A stretch of DNA of 55,264 nt from CAYQZD01 sp964421875 (GCA_964421875.1 CAYQZD010000009.1:1-55264), one strand, 5' to 3'; positions 1 through 9,970 are shown, numbered from the stretch's first letter. A program made the numbers and translations. The notes: generated by a model from the letters alone, not told the origin.

Positions 1-1384
1 ACTGTCCCGGGATTAATTCCAATCGCTTTTCAGCTTGCGAGAGCACCCAAATTCTGGGAGCGTTCACAATTCTGCCGATATCCGATATCATACTGCCTTC
101 CGGTAGAAACTGCCGTCCGAAATAGAAGGGCGGCGGCATCCGTCGCCAGAGGAATTCTTTGAATCTCCCCCGGTTGTAGCGGGTGGATACGAAGAAGGTT
201 TCAAGACCGTAATCGTGGATAGCGATGTGGAGGATTATGTCGTTTTCGCCGGCTTCTTTGCGTATATGTTCAACCACTTCCCTGGTCCGCAGGCGTTGAG
301 GTTCGGAAAAATTGGTATCGTAATAATAGGCGAAGACAAAGAGGGCAATAACGAAGAAGAACCCAGCAATCGAAACTGAGCGTAAGAGTCCCTTGAAGCC
401 TTCGAAAAAACCATAGACTATTACAAACTGATAGAGCGGTATCAGGAACACGAAATAACGGAAAAAGAAGAGCGACTTACCCGACAGGGAAATAATCAGC
501 ACTATTATCAGGGGGCATAAAAACAGCGTTATGGGCAGCAGCTTATCTTTTATGTCACTTTTGACCAGCTTCACCCCTCCGATAACCGCGGGAATCCAAA
601 AGGGGAGGTTTAGAATCAACGCCAGCAGGTGTTTTCCGCTGAAATCGGTTCCTCCAGAGAGTTGAACCGCCATTTTTACCAGCTGCGCGGGACTTACCGG
701 TTGAACCCAGTATTTCTCCTGAATCTCCCCCATCTGCCTTAAAATCACCGGCGCCCAAGGCAGGCAGGCTATTAAGAGCAGGAGGTTAATCCCCAGCCAT
801 ACCTTCAACCGATGAGAATACTGACGGAGACTGAGGAAATAGTAAACCCATTCCGCCATAAACAGAAAGACCGCGAACAGGTGGTTGTAATACATCAGGA
901 TACCGGAAAAGAGCCAGCCTGCCCAGTGCAGAGGTTTGCCTTGCCGCATTCCCTTAATGAAATAGTAAATATGCACCAGCGCCAGCAGAAGCTGCAGGGA
1001 ATACATCCGGTTTTCCTGGGAGTAATGAAGCAGATGAAAAGAGAGGGCTCCCAGAAGAGCCGTCATCAGGGCGATGCGTCGGTCGAAGAGCAGTTTCCCC
1101 AGTTTGAAGGTCATAAAGACCGCCAGCAGACCGAATATCATCGCGGGAAAGCGCACCATAAAATCGGAGGCGACACCGGTTTTCAGCCAAAAATGGAGCA
1201 GGATATGATATAAAGGAGGAGTATTGTCAATCTTTGCGAGTTCGATAATCTTGGATACAGGCATATTGGCCAGATGCCATGAGGCGGCTTCGTCGAACCA
1301 CATCCCAAAATACCCCAGGTGGAAAAGCCGCAGCGCCGCCGCTAACGCTAAGATTAAAACCAGATATATGTTGTCCTTCTTCAA
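1..1384 (-). CDS. GT39-type (GT-C fold) membrane glycosyltransferase, 3' end cut by window edge
   Basis: About 461 codons are present and the C-terminus lies outside the window. The translation starts with a hydrophobic helix followed by WFDEAASW (residues 29-36), the acidic DE pair of the first extracytoplasmic loop of GT-C enzymes, and then NTPPLY (54-59), typical of the ArnT/PMT family. Many hydrophobic segments follow. Such enzymes move a sugar from a polyprenyl-phosphate donor to an acceptor outside the inner membrane. The start is a TTG at 1384, because an in-frame stop lies only three codons upstream and AGGA sits 9 bases before it. It follows the glycoside-hydrolase-like gene by 26 bases, so co-transcription is likely. 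The acceptor and sugar cannot be told from sequence. Confidence 0.85.
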   Translation of the reverse strand, partial: MKKDNIYLVLILALAAALRLFHLGYFGMWFDEAASWHLANMPVSKIIELAKIDNTPPLYHILLHFWLKTGVASDFMVRFPAMIFGLLAVFMTFKLGKLLFDRRIALMTALLGALSFHLLHYSQENRMYSLQLLLALVHIYYFIKGMRQGKPLHWAGWLFSGILMYYNHLFAVFLFMAEWVYYFLSLRQYSHRLKVWLGINLLLLIACLPWAPVILRQMGEIQEKYWVQPVSPAQLVKMAVQLSGGTDFSGKHLLALILNLPFWIPAVIGGVKLVKSDIKDKLLPITLFLCPLIIVLIISLSGKSLFFFRYFVFLIPLYQFVIVYGFFEGFKGLLRSVSIAGFFFVIALFVFAYYYDTNFSEPQRLRTREVVEHIRKEAGENDIILHIAIHDYGLETFFVSTRYNRGRFKEFLWRRMPPPFYFGRQFLPEGSMISDIGRIVNAPRIWVLSQAEKRLELIPGQ

Positions 1385-1410
1385 CGTGGATTATCCTAAT
1401 ACAGTCCTTA

Positions 1411-3360
1411 TCAATCCTTGATTATTTTAAGCGCCACATCGCCGATGAAGGGGCGCAGTTTCAAGTTTATCTTTCCGCCTTTCACCTTGGCTGACTCCCG
1501 GTGAACCACTTTTCCTTCCGTTGTGTTCCAGTATTCTATCCTCACGGGAGCGTCGTTCATTCCGCGAACTTTCAATTTCACATCCCGGATTTGGGGGGAA
1601 GGATTGAGGCTGATGTAATTGTTCCCCCGGTCGAAAATCCAGACCAGGGCGCGTTCCGGGGAGATCAGTCCGAAGGCTCCGGCCTCATCCACAGTTTTAT
1701 TGGAATAGAAGGCTCTGCCCCGCATCCCCTGGGCTTTTTCCTCAGGTGTGGGAATGTAAGTATCTACATATCTGATTTCTTTTTCGCCGCATTTGAGGGA
1801 TATCATCTCTTCACCGACATAGTTCACGCGCCCAAAATCTTCCCCCCGGACGAAGTTTGCGATACCCTGCAGATGATAATAGAGGTCGTACTTATCGAGA
1901 TAATATTCCCAGTGCCAGTGCATCGCGCAGGAAGCGGTTCCCAGCATCAAGGAAGCCCAAAGTTGATTATGGAGGTGAATCCCCGTCGTATCCTCGCTCA
2001 TTTTTAACAGTTTAGCTATTCCGAAGCGTGCTATGGAACCGAATTCACCGGGGATGACCGGTTTCCCCAGGGGGCGCAGCAACTGTTGGTAAAACATCAG
2101 ATTCTCCACAGTCTGCCCGGGCCTATCCTTTTCCAGATTGGGGTAGCAGTGGAAAGTGTTTACATCGAAATCGAGTTTTTCAAAGATTTTCCAGTGTCCT
2201 GCGGTTTTGGCGACGCTGGTGGTGACCATATGATTAGGGTCATAGCGACGGAAGTACTCCAGTGTTTTCTTGTGCCACATACCATAATCTCGGGGCTTGG
2301 AATCCGAGGCGAAGTTTACTTCACAGAAGAGTTCCCACCAGAGGATAATGGGGCTGTATCCCCAGCGGGCGATAATGTAGCGGAAAAGCCGCTGCTGGTA
2401 ACGCCAGGCTTCCGCGTTGGTGAAGAAGTCGTTGGGATTTTCGCAGGGGCCCCCCTGGGATTTGTGATAGGGGCCGGCTTTGAAGCCGGGGGTTTTGGCG
2501 AAGCCGTCGTAATGGTCGAGGAAATCGGTGAAATGGAACAGGGTAAAGCGGAGATATACGCCGAGTTCTTCAGCCATTTCGATGGCTCGGTCGATTTGGG
2601 ATGCGACCTGCAGATTGTATCTTCCCAATCCCCGGTAGTCGTCATAGTAGGGGAATCCCAGTTTACTCCCTTCGCTCCATTCTAGATAATCGCCTTGCGC
2701 CAGGTCGATATGCATAATATTGGCGCCATAGACCGCGCTTTTGCGCATCACATCGAAACTCCGGACATTTCCCTGATGGAAGTCCCCCATAGTGTTGACT
2801 CCGTTGAAACCCACACCCCAATAGGATTCGCCATTGTCGAAGCGGAGGTAATAGCGATTGTTGGGGTCGGGCTTGATGAAACCGCGGCTGCCGCTTTCCA
2901 CGCATTCGAATTCGAGTTCGCCGGAGGGGGGATAGCGGGTTTCGCCCAGTGGAGTTTTAACCTGAATATAGTATTTGTATCGCCCCACCCGGTCTGGCGT
3001 GAAACGCGCTGTCCAGTATGATTCTCCCTGGGGGATATAGCGCCGCAGACGCCATTTGCGCCAGCGTTCGCCGTCCTTGCTGAATTCAATATCCTTCTCC
3101 AGCTCATCGTAATCGCGGGTGTAGAAGGCAAAGACCTGCCGGGATTTTCCCGCCGGGGAAATAAACACCGCTTCAATATCGACCTCAGCCTGGTCAAAGG
3201 GATTAGGGAATTCCTCATCGAGCTTGAAGGAGACTTCGAACCTGGAAAACTTTTCAACCGCGTCGCCGCTCCGGTTAAAATCGGTGATTTGAAGGGCGAA
3301 TGAGGGGATACTCCCGATAACGGTGAACAGCATGGCGGATATGGCCGCAATTGCGCGCAA
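1411..3360 (-). CDS. Secreted glycoside-hydrolase-like protein (DUF5060 plus GH5-like barrel)
   Basis: I place the start at the TTG at 3360, 9 bases after GAGGT. It gives a compact signal peptide (Arg, then a hydrophobic run ending in SFA). An upstream in-frame TTG at 3417 would add 19 residues but lacks a ribosome-binding site. After the signal comes a beta-rich domain like DUF5060 (about residues 25-155), then a TIM-barrel-like region. WWELFCEVN contains the likely acid/base Glu347 and PGEFG the likely nucleophile Glu439, as in clan GH-A; the usual Asn before the acid/base is Cys here. The C-terminus looks like a beta-sandwich. It probably cleaves a polysaccharide outside the inner membrane, and its place beside two GT-C enzymes and sulfatase-like genes suggests processing of a self-made or host glycan. 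Substrate unknown. Confidence 0.72.
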   Translation of the reverse strand: MRAIAAISAMLFTVIGSIPSFALQITDFNRSGDAVEKFSRFEVSFKLDEEFPNPFDQAEVDIEAVFISPAGKSRQVFAFYTRDYDELEKDIEFSKDGERWRKWRLRRYIPQGESYWTARFTPDRVGRYKYYIQVKTPLGETRYPPSGELEFECVESGSRGFIKPDPNNRYYLRFDNGESYWGVGFNGVNTMGDFHQGNVRSFDVMRKSAVYGANIMHIDLAQGDYLEWSEGSKLGFPYYDDYRGLGRYNLQVASQIDRAIEMAEELGVYLRFTLFHFTDFLDHYDGFAKTPGFKAGPYHKSQGGPCENPNDFFTNAEAWRYQQRLFRYIIARWGYSPIILWWELFCEVNFASDSKPRDYGMWHKKTLEYFRRYDPNHMVTTSVAKTAGHWKIFEKLDFDVNTFHCYPNLEKDRPGQTVENLMFYQQLLRPLGKPVIPGEFGSIARFGIAKLLKMSEDTTGIHLHNQLWASLMLGTASCAMHWHWEYYLDKYDLYYHLQGIANFVRGEDFGRVNYVGEEMISLKCGEKEIRYVDTYIPTPEEKAQGMRGRAFYSNKTVDEAGAFGLISPERALVWIFDRGNNYISLNPSPQIRDVKLKVRGMNDAPVRIEYWNTTEGKVVHRESAKVKGGKINLKLRPFIGDVALKIIKD

Positions 3361-3414
3361 TATATTAGACCTCGATATTATCACTAAACCGTAAGGTGAT
3401 TTTTGATTTGCGAA

Positions 3415-3446
3415 CAAGTCTGCAAGTTAACAAGTCCTCAAGTCGA
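3415..3446. repeat. CAAGTNNN octamer array
   Basis: CAAGTCTG, CAAGTTAA, CAAGTCCT and CAAGTCGA are four consecutive 8-base units in the spacer between the glycoside-hydrolase-like gene and sulfatase-like copy 1. It shares its core with the array at 32449-32472. Confidence 0.75.
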
Positions 3447-3538
3447 AAGCTCAGCGCTGCAGAGTCTCCGTTAGAGGGCAGGTGCGGCGCATTCTTCGAG
3501 CTGGGAATTCAACCTGTGAGCTTGCGTACTATCTCTAT

Positions 3539-5476
3539 CTATTTGATATAGCCCAGGGCTTTCAGTTTCTCTCGGAGGGCTTTTTCTTCTGCTGGGCGCA
3601 TCCTCAATTTCAGAGTATGATAAGGTTTGAGGCTCTCTTCCCACTGGTAGTGTTCTTTCCATAATTCATCCCTTATCCCCTCCAGCGCGGAGCCCTCTTC
3701 CACCTCTAATTCCTCTTCCCCGTTTTTCAGGTCGAGCAATTGCATTAGCGGCGGTTCCATCGTTTCCCCGTTCAATCTGTAGGTTGTGACCAGCTTATAA
3801 TCGTCATTCAGCACACTGTTCATCCGGACATCCGCCCTTTCCGAGATTAAAATATGTTCGGAATGGCAGTAATTATTCGTTCCCGGCCTGCTATCGTCTT
3901 CGAGGAAGGGGAGGAGGTTTGTCCCGCGCTGCAACGCTGTGACCGCTTGGTTTTCAATACCCACGACTTGCATCATTGTAGGCAGCATATCGATGGAGTT
4001 GACTCGGTTTTTCACCAGACCGCTTCGGCTGCTTTGAGGGAATTTGACAATGAAGGGGATGTCGATGAGTTCAGCATTGAGAGAATTGCTGTGTCCGCAG
4101 AGTTCATGGCCCAGAATATTACGGTACTCCCAGAAAAGCTCGCCGTGGTCGGAGGTGAAGATAATCAGGGAGTTATCATACAATTCCTTTGCTTTCAGAA
4201 ACTCGATTAAATTACCAAATTCGTAGTCGATGTATTGAACGCTCTCACGGTAAAGTCTTTTAATATCTTCCCGGCCCAGCGAGTCCAGGGCGTTATTGCT
4301 GTATTGGGCGTTGAGAAAGTCGTGCTGGAGCATATCGGATTCTTCTCCGAGGACATCCCGGTAAAAATATTCCGGCGCGCCGTAGGGGATATGGGTGTCC
4401 ATATACCATAACATTGCGTGGAAGGGGGAGGAAGCGTTTCGCTCCGCCCATCGTTTGAAGGTTCGATTCACTTTCGAGGCGTAGGTGGATTCATCGAATT
4501 CATAGATTTTACCGAACCCCTGCTGCATATTGAACTTATGGGATATTCTGATGTTGGTGGAGATTGAAACGGTTTTAAGTCCCGCATCACGCATTATTTC
4601 CGCCGCCATCAGCAATTTATCGGATATTTTTGTCCGATAGTTGACGAATCCGTGCTCACTGAGGTAAACCGATGCCAGCATCGAGGGAGCGGAATTGATG
4701 GTGCAGGGTCCTTGAGCGGTGACCCTATCGAAAACCACCGACTCCTCCGCAAACTCATCGATATTGGGGGTCAATCCGCAGGCGGGATTATAGACGCCGA
4801 GGTGGTCTCTGCGCAGAGTATCGAATACAATTAATATCACATTGGGTCTGCCCCGCGAAATCAAACTTGCGCAGAGGGGACTGACGATGAAAGTGAATCC
4901 CAATCCAGCCAGGGCGATCATCCCCCCTGCCCATAGCATTATGCGCGAAGAGAACACTCGGGAAAATGCGTTTCCTAATTTTGGATAATCGACTCCGGTC
5001 AAGACACGGAGCAGTATGAAGAACAGCGCCAATCCTCCGATAAACAACAATGCATAGTAAAACACTCCCCTCGGAGACAAAGGATTGATATGATGAATCT
5101 GTATAAGGCAATACAATCCAGTTGCGGTAATAGCCAGCCAGACTCCAGCGGAGAGGACAAGATTGAACACACGCTGAAAAACTGCATTTTCAGGTATCTC
5201 GATACCCTTGACAATATATCTTTGAATAAGCCGGGACACAACGAATAAGAAGGCGACGCTGACCGCTATGATTATAACTACCGAATAGACACTAAGAAGG
5301 TATTTCAAGAGGTTTTCGCCAAAAATGAACAGCAAGGAGCTGCGCATTCCCAAGCGATGAAAATCATTGGCGAAAAACTCCGTGAGAGTCTGACCGGCGG
5401 CCAGCAGCGCCGCCAGCGCCGCCCCGGCAAACAGTATTCCGACCAAGGCCAGATAGGTAGTTTTCTTTGATTGCAT
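3539..5476 (-). CDS. Sulfatase-like (alkaline phosphatase superfamily) membrane protein, copy 1
   Basis: Five or so hydrophobic helices occupy residues 8-28, 50-80, 105-125, 138-160 and 180-200. A periplasmic alkaline-phosphatase-superfamily domain begins near residue 210 with NVILIVFDT, whose Asp219 is a metal ligand. TSDHGE gives the second metal site. Lined up without gaps on the usual T-x-P-S-x-A motif, the nucleophile position is Thr259 in CTINSAPSM, so the Cys or Ser needed for formylglycine and the following Arg are absent. This favours a phospho-transferase or hydrolase of the LTA-synthase/phosphoethanolamine-transferase kind over a true sulfatase (inference). The protein ends in the LKALGYIK tail common in this group. 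It is a tandem paralogue of the next gene upstream. Confidence 0.8.
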   Translation of the reverse strand: MQSKKTTYLALVGILFAGAALAALLAAGQTLTEFFANDFHRLGMRSSLLFIFGENLLKYLLSVYSVVIIIAVSVAFLFVVSRLIQRYIVKGIEIPENAVFQRVFNLVLSAGVWLAITATGLYCLIQIHHINPLSPRGVFYYALLFIGGLALFFILLRVLTGVDYPKLGNAFSRVFSSRIMLWAGGMIALAGLGFTFIVSPLCASLISRGRPNVILIVFDTLRRDHLGVYNPACGLTPNIDEFAEESVVFDRVTAQGPCTINSAPSMLASVYLSEHGFVNYRTKISDKLLMAAEIMRDAGLKTVSISTNIRISHKFNMQQGFGKIYEFDESTYASKVNRTFKRWAERNASSPFHAMLWYMDTHIPYGAPEYFYRDVLGEESDMLQHDFLNAQYSNNALDSLGREDIKRLYRESVQYIDYEFGNLIEFLKAKELYDNSLIIFTSDHGELFWEYRNILGHELCGHSNSLNAELIDIPFIVKFPQSSRSGLVKNRVNSIDMLPTMMQVVGIENQAVTALQRGTNLLPFLEDDSRPGTNNYCHSEHILISERADVRMNSVLNDDYKLVTTYRLNGETMEPPLMQLLDLKNGEEELEVEEGSALEGIRDELWKEHYQWEESLKPYHTLKLRMRPAEEKALREKLKALGYIK

Positions 5477-5532
5477 TTATTTCCAACTTTCGATAGTGAA
5501 AAATACCATCGACTCCACCATTAATGCGGGCT

Positions 5533-7449
5533 TCACTTCACATATCCCAGGGCTTTGAGTTTTTCCCTCAGCGCCTTCTCTTCTCTTCCGCTCATCTTCA
5601 TTTCACGGCTGTAATAGGGCTTTAGATTCTGCTCCCATTCCGTGAGTTCTGTCATCATTTCATCCCTGATGCCCGCGAAAGCGGAGCTGTCCGCCATTTC
5701 TAGTTCAAGCTCGCCCCGGCGCAGGTCCAGAAGCTGCACACGGGGGGGATTCAGTATTTTCCCGCCGCGCTGCATAGTCACCACCAGCTTATAATGGTCA
5801 TTCTGGACACTTTTCATCACCACGCTGACCGGGCTGGAATAATGCGCCAGTTCGGAGAAGAAATAGGCCCTGCGGTTAAGAGGCGAATCCGGGCCGAAGG
5901 GCGCGGTCAGGCTGGTTCCGCGGTGGAAATCGGGGGGGATTTTTCCGGCGGCGCCGGCGGTTTCCGCGATCGTGGGGGGGATGTCGATTGAGTTCACCCG
6001 CGTCTCCACCAAGCCCGAAGGATTGGAAGCCGGAAACTTTATAATCAAGGGCGTCTCGATGAGTTCATTGTAGAGGGAATTGCTGTGTCCGCAGAGGTGT
6101 TCGTGCTCCCAGAACGATTCGCCATGGTCGGTGGTGAAGATAATCATCGTGTTTTCCCACTGGCCGCTCATTTTCAGCGCCTCCAGCAGGTTTCCGGTTT
6201 CGTAGTCGATGTAGCCGACTCCGTCGCGGTACAATTCCCGGATAAGCGTTTTTCCGGTGGAATCGAGGGCGTTGGAAAACCACTGGGCGTTGAGAAACTC
6301 GCGCTTGACCGGGTCGTTCTCTACTCCCAGCACGTTTTCATAGTAATAGCCGGGGGCTCCAAAGGGGGCGTGAACGTCCATATACCACAACATAGCGAAG
6401 AAGGGCTTGGAGCCGTTATGTTCGGTCCATCGGCGGAAAATGCGGTTGACATCACCCGCAGAGGCGCCGGGATTCAATTCTACAAAATCGGCGAATCCCT
6501 GCGCCATATTGTGGGCTCGGGTGACATGGGGATTGGTTGAGATTCCGACAGTGCGATAACCCTGTTCGCGCAGAATTTCCGCAATGGTGAGGAGACGGCT
6601 TGAGACTTCGGTTTTGTAATTGACAAAGCCATGCTCGGAAGCATAGACCGAGGCGAAGATTGCGGGCGCGGAATTTATGGTGCAGGCGCCTTGGGAAGTG
6701 ACCCTGGCGAAAACTGCGGACTGCGAAGCGAAATCATCGAGGGCGGGGGTTAAGCTTGAAGTGGGATTATACATCCCAAGATGGTCTTTGCGTAAAGCAT
6801 CCACCACCAGCAGCAGCACATTGGGTCTGCCCCGCGACAGTTTCGCCGCCAGGGAGGGCTTGACGATGAAATTCAGTGTCAGCGATAATACCGCAATCAC
6901 TCCCGCAATCACCAAAATACAGTTGAACGAAAAGACGCGGATTACGAAGGACTTAAGAACATCATAATTGATTCTTTTAAACATCCATACCAGCGCGGCA
7001 AACAACGCTATTCCCGCGATAATGAACAGCGCGTGCAGTAGCAGTCCCTTTTTGGAAAACAAAACGAACAGCCGGTTACCAATCACATACGCTTCGACGG
7101 TGATAAAACCTGTCAGCGCGATTGAACCGGCGAATATCAGGGCAAAGACGCGGTAAAAGACCCTCCGGCTCACTCCGCTTTCGCCCTTCAGGATAAAACT
7201 ATGCGTGATTTTCGTCAGAGCGGTCACTATTATCAAAGCCGCGGCGATGAGGCTTAGTGTCAGAAATACCGATTTTAGCGCGCGGCTGAATTCCGCGCTC
7301 AGGGCGAATAAAACCGTGCTGCGCATCCCAAGCTGCCAGTAAGCGTTGGCGGCGCTCAGTTTCAGGACCTTTATCGCCGCAATGATGAATGACAAGGTCA
7401 CCGCGGAGGATAGCAGGGTAAGTATGGTTTTTAGATATCTTTGTATCAT
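5533..7449 (-). CDS. Sulfatase-like (alkaline phosphatase superfamily) membrane protein, copy 2
   Basis: This 638-residue protein has the same plan as its downstream neighbour: about five N-terminal membrane helices (to residue 198), then a periplasmic catalytic domain starting RPNVLLLVVDA with Asp217 as metal ligand. The nucleophile site is Thr257 in CTINSAPAI; DHGE supplies later metal ligands and the tail is LKALGYVK. The two proteins match along their whole length, so they arose by tandem duplication. The ATG follows the stop of the GT39-type gene directly (TAG then ATG), which implies translational coupling. A role in decorating a glycan or lipid with a phosphate-linked group, or removing one, is an inference from fold and neighbours. 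Confidence 0.8.
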   Translation of the reverse strand: MIQRYLKTILTLLSSAVTLSFIIAAIKVLKLSAANAYWQLGMRSTVLFALSAEFSRALKSVFLTLSLIAAALIIVTALTKITHSFILKGESGVSRRVFYRVFALIFAGSIALTGFITVEAYVIGNRLFVLFSKKGLLLHALFIIAGIALFAALVWMFKRINYDVLKSFVIRVFSFNCILVIAGVIAVLSLTLNFIVKPSLAAKLSRGRPNVLLLVVDALRKDHLGMYNPTSSLTPALDDFASQSAVFARVTSQGACTINSAPAIFASVYASEHGFVNYKTEVSSRLLTIAEILREQGYRTVGISTNPHVTRAHNMAQGFADFVELNPGASAGDVNRIFRRWTEHNGSKPFFAMLWYMDVHAPFGAPGYYYENVLGVENDPVKREFLNAQWFSNALDSTGKTLIRELYRDGVGYIDYETGNLLEALKMSGQWENTMIIFTTDHGESFWEHEHLCGHSNSLYNELIETPLIIKFPASNPSGLVETRVNSIDIPPTIAETAGAAGKIPPDFHRGTSLTAPFGPDSPLNRRAYFFSELAHYSSPVSVVMKSVQNDHYKLVVTMQRGGKILNPPRVQLLDLRRGELELEMADSSAFAGIRDEMMTELTEWEQNLKPYYSREMKMSGREEKALREKLKALGYVK

Positions 7450-8976
7450 CTAAATAACGCGAAAAACATATAGTTCCAAATAATATTCAAATTCCTCCCC
7501 TAACAGCCTCGACCACAAAGCCTTCTGCCGCCCTTTAAGGGGGAGATAGCCTATGTAATCCACCTGCTGGTATTTCTCCGCCAGGATTTCCTTTAGTTTT
7601 ACCCCTTCGAGGTAAATGCTCTCCTGACCCCGGCGGCGCAGCGTCAGATAGACCTTGAAGGGTTTGGGGCGTTCGGCGATGAAACGGTCTGCGTCCACCA
7701 GTCCGTAGCAGGTCACGCCTTTGCCCCGGAGGTAATGCAGCAGCGGTGATTCATCGGTGACCACCACATCTGCGGGAGCGGCTTCAGCGGAGAGGGAAAC
7801 CGCAATCTGTTTCCAGGGCGCCAGGAATTTGGGATTGAGAAACTGGGTTCCCCGGTGATAATTCACCAGCGCAACGAGGTTGAAAGTCAGCAGTATAACC
7901 GCGCCGCCTCTAATCCACTTAGCGCGGCTTTCACCGCCGCGGAAGAGGAACATCAGCCACAGGGGCTGAAGGAATAGTATTTTCGAAGGAATTAAAGCGA
8001 AATTCGAGGCGGAAAACACCCTGGAATAAAATATAACTGCAAATATATAGATTACAAACGGAAAAATCAAAATCGCCGTCCAAAAGCCCCCGTCACACCT
8101 CCCACGCTTTATCGCTGTGAAAAAGAGCAGCGCCGCGCCGATGACGCCGACTAAAATCAGGGGATTCCAGGGAAACACCGTCTCCCCCAAGGTGAAATCG
8201 AAGGCGATATATCCGATTCGAATAATTGACTGCGCCGCATTATAGAGAATCCATCCCGCCAGCCGGAATTCCCTATCCGGAAGCGCTTCCGGATAGGGCT
8301 CAGCACCCTTGGCGGTTTGGTGCAGCAGGCTTGATATCCAGGGGAGGTAGAGGATAATAATCACCACCCCGCCCGCGATAAAACGCAGAACGAGTCGGCT
8401 GTTCCGGCGATAATGCCACAGGTAGCTTACCGCGAGGGAAAACAGCAGTATGAATCCCACATAATCTTCGTATATCAACAGCAGCGACGAAAGCCAGAAG
8501 GGGATTTCGCGCCTCCATTCCGGCCGCTCCAACAGCCGGTGATAGAAATAGATGACCAATATGCAGAGCAGTCCGGTGAGGGCGTAATAGCGGTTCATCC
8601 GGGAGTAGAAGAGGAAGAATGGTGAAGTTGCGAGCGCGATGAGATAAAGCGGTAAATTCCCGCGCGGAATAATCCTTCGCGCCAGCAGGAAGGCGATGAA
8701 AACCGCCGCCAATCCGAATAGTGATGAAAGGGCGCGGGCGGCGAACTCTCCGCTGCCGAAGACCTGAATCCAATAATATTCCAGAACGAAGAAGAGGGGA
8801 GGGTGCACATCCCAGGCTGACTGCGCCAGCACCACCTCCAACCGGTTCACTTTGGGCAGGGAGAATATCTCATCGCTCCAGAAATCTTTTCCACCCAGAT
8901 TGACGAACAGCAGAACCGCGGCGATTAGCATAATCCCGGCGACACTTAAGCGCTCTCTGGCGTCTTTGACCGGCAT
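7450..8976 (-). CDS. GT39-type (GT-C fold) membrane glycosyltransferase
   Basis: The protein has 508 residues if started at the ATG at 8976, which overlaps the TGA of the radical SAM gene by one base; a TTG one codon upstream is also possible. FWSDEIFS (residues 32-39) carries the acidic pair of GT-C enzymes and HPPLF (58-62) follows, as in ArnT and PMT relatives. About ten hydrophobic segments run to residue 400, followed by a soluble periplasmic C-terminal domain. It should transfer a sugar from a polyprenyl-phosphate carrier. A UbiA-type enzyme that could feed such a carrier lies in the same cluster, at 17501-18367. Confidence 0.85.
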   Translation of the reverse strand: MPVKDARERLSVAGIMLIAAVLLFVNLGGKDFWSDEIFSLPKVNRLEVVLAQSAWDVHPPLFFVLEYYWIQVFGSGEFAARALSSLFGLAAVFIAFLLARRIIPRGNLPLYLIALATSPFFLFYSRMNRYYALTGLLCILVIYFYHRLLERPEWRREIPFWLSSLLLIYEDYVGFILLFSLAVSYLWHYRRNSRLVLRFIAGGVVIIILYLPWISSLLHQTAKGAEPYPEALPDREFRLAGWILYNAAQSIIRIGYIAFDFTLGETVFPWNPLILVGVIGAALLFFTAIKRGRCDGGFWTAILIFPFVIYIFAVIFYSRVFSASNFALIPSKILFLQPLWLMFLFRGGESRAKWIRGGAVILLTFNLVALVNYHRGTQFLNPKFLAPWKQIAVSLSAEAAPADVVVTDESPLLHYLRGKGVTCYGLVDADRFIAERPKPFKVYLTLRRRGQESIYLEGVKLKEILAEKYQQVDYIGYLPLKGRQKALWSRLLGEEFEYYLELYVFRVI

Positions 8977-9968
8977 CAAAACGCTCGCTTTATCTGACGG
9001 TAGTAGTCCTTTATATCGGAGAAGAGGGGGTGGTGGCGGTGATAGACCGCTTCACAATTGCGGCAAAGCTGCAATGTGTGGAGTTCACCTTTGGCTAAGC
9101 CGCGGCGGAGGGCGCGGATTTTCTCCCCGTTCCAGATTTCGCTCAGGGTTTCCCGGCTGATGTCGCCTAAAACCTCCGCCCCGTTCAAATCCCCGCAGCA
9201 CCAGAATACCCTCCCGTCCCAGCCGATGGAGAGGCTGGTCCAGGGTATCATACAGGGATAGTATTTGGAACCGGGCGGGGAGTTGAATTCCTGTGCTTTC
9301 TGGTCAGGCCACACAAAGGGCCGGAGCAGCAGAAATTCATCCACCGGAAGGTCCTTGAAGCGGGCTTTGAACTCCGGGGTGACGCAGTTAGGATTGCTTG
9401 AAGCGGGAAGCTTGATTATCTGGATGGTGACCAGTGGGAAGCGGCTGCCTCGCCGCTTCTTTATCTCTAAAAAGCGGCGGATGTTGTCCAAGGTTTCTTC
9501 GAATTTAGCGCCGATTCTGACAGCTTCGTACTCCTCCGCCGATTCTCCGTCGAAGCTGAAGCTGATTTTATCCAGTCCCGCCTGCAGCGCCGCTTCGATG
9601 CGTTCAGGGGGCATAAAGGTGGCGTTAGTGTGAATATTGGTGATGAGGTTCCGCCGCTTAGCCGAGGCGATAAACTCCGCCAACCGGGGATGAAAGAAGG
9701 GCTCTCCCGCTAAAAAGAGACGGATTTCCGCCGCGCCCATATCGGCGGCTTGGGAAAAGACTTTTTCAGCAATGTCGCGCCGGAGGTATCCTTTGCCCCG
9801 GCTGCCGTCATATGAGCATATGGGGCAATTCAGGTTGCAGAAACTGGTGGGTTCCAGATTGATGAAATAAGGCGGGCTCTTTTGAATTTCCCGCCCCAGC
9901 GCCAAGGAGGATTTGGTTCGCAGCTGCGCCCATAGGTCTCTAATCAGAAATTTCTTAATCGACTTCAC
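8976..9968 (-). CDS. Radical SAM/SPASM-type protein
   Basis: The 330-residue protein has the radical SAM signature C44-x3-C48-x2-C51 within EPTSFCNLNCPIC. Its C-terminal third has the cysteine pattern of a SPASM or twitch domain (YYPCMIPW, VFWCCGDLNG, LCRNCEA), which usually binds extra iron-sulfur clusters. SPASM proteins modify peptides, enzymes or small sugars. The GTG start at 9968 lies two bases after the stop of the upstream radical SAM gene, so the two are tightly coupled. In this glycan-like cluster it may act on a sugar or lipid intermediate, but the substrate cannot be read from the sequence. Confidence 0.83.
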   Translation of the reverse strand: MKSIKKFLIRDLWAQLRTKSSLALGREIQKSPPYFINLEPTSFCNLNCPICSYDGSRGKGYLRRDIAEKVFSQAADMGAAEIRLFLAGEPFFHPRLAEFIASAKRRNLITNIHTNATFMPPERIEAALQAGLDKISFSFDGESAEEYEAVRIGAKFEETLDNIRRFLEIKKRRGSRFPLVTIQIIKLPASSNPNCVTPEFKARFKDLPVDEFLLLRPFVWPDQKAQEFNSPPGSKYYPCMIPWTSLSIGWDGRVFWCCGDLNGAEVLGDISRETLSEIWNGEKIRALRRGLAKGELHTLQLCRNCEAVYHRHHPLFSDIKDYYRQIKRAF

Positions 9969-9970
9969 CG

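Noticed and set aside
3539..7449. SAPS or SAPA as a type II formylglycine motif (S-x-P-x) in the tandem sulfatase-like proteins
   Set aside because: It needs a gap against the third paralogue and close relatives; an ungapped match places Thr of TINSAP at the nucleophile position, and no Arg follows.
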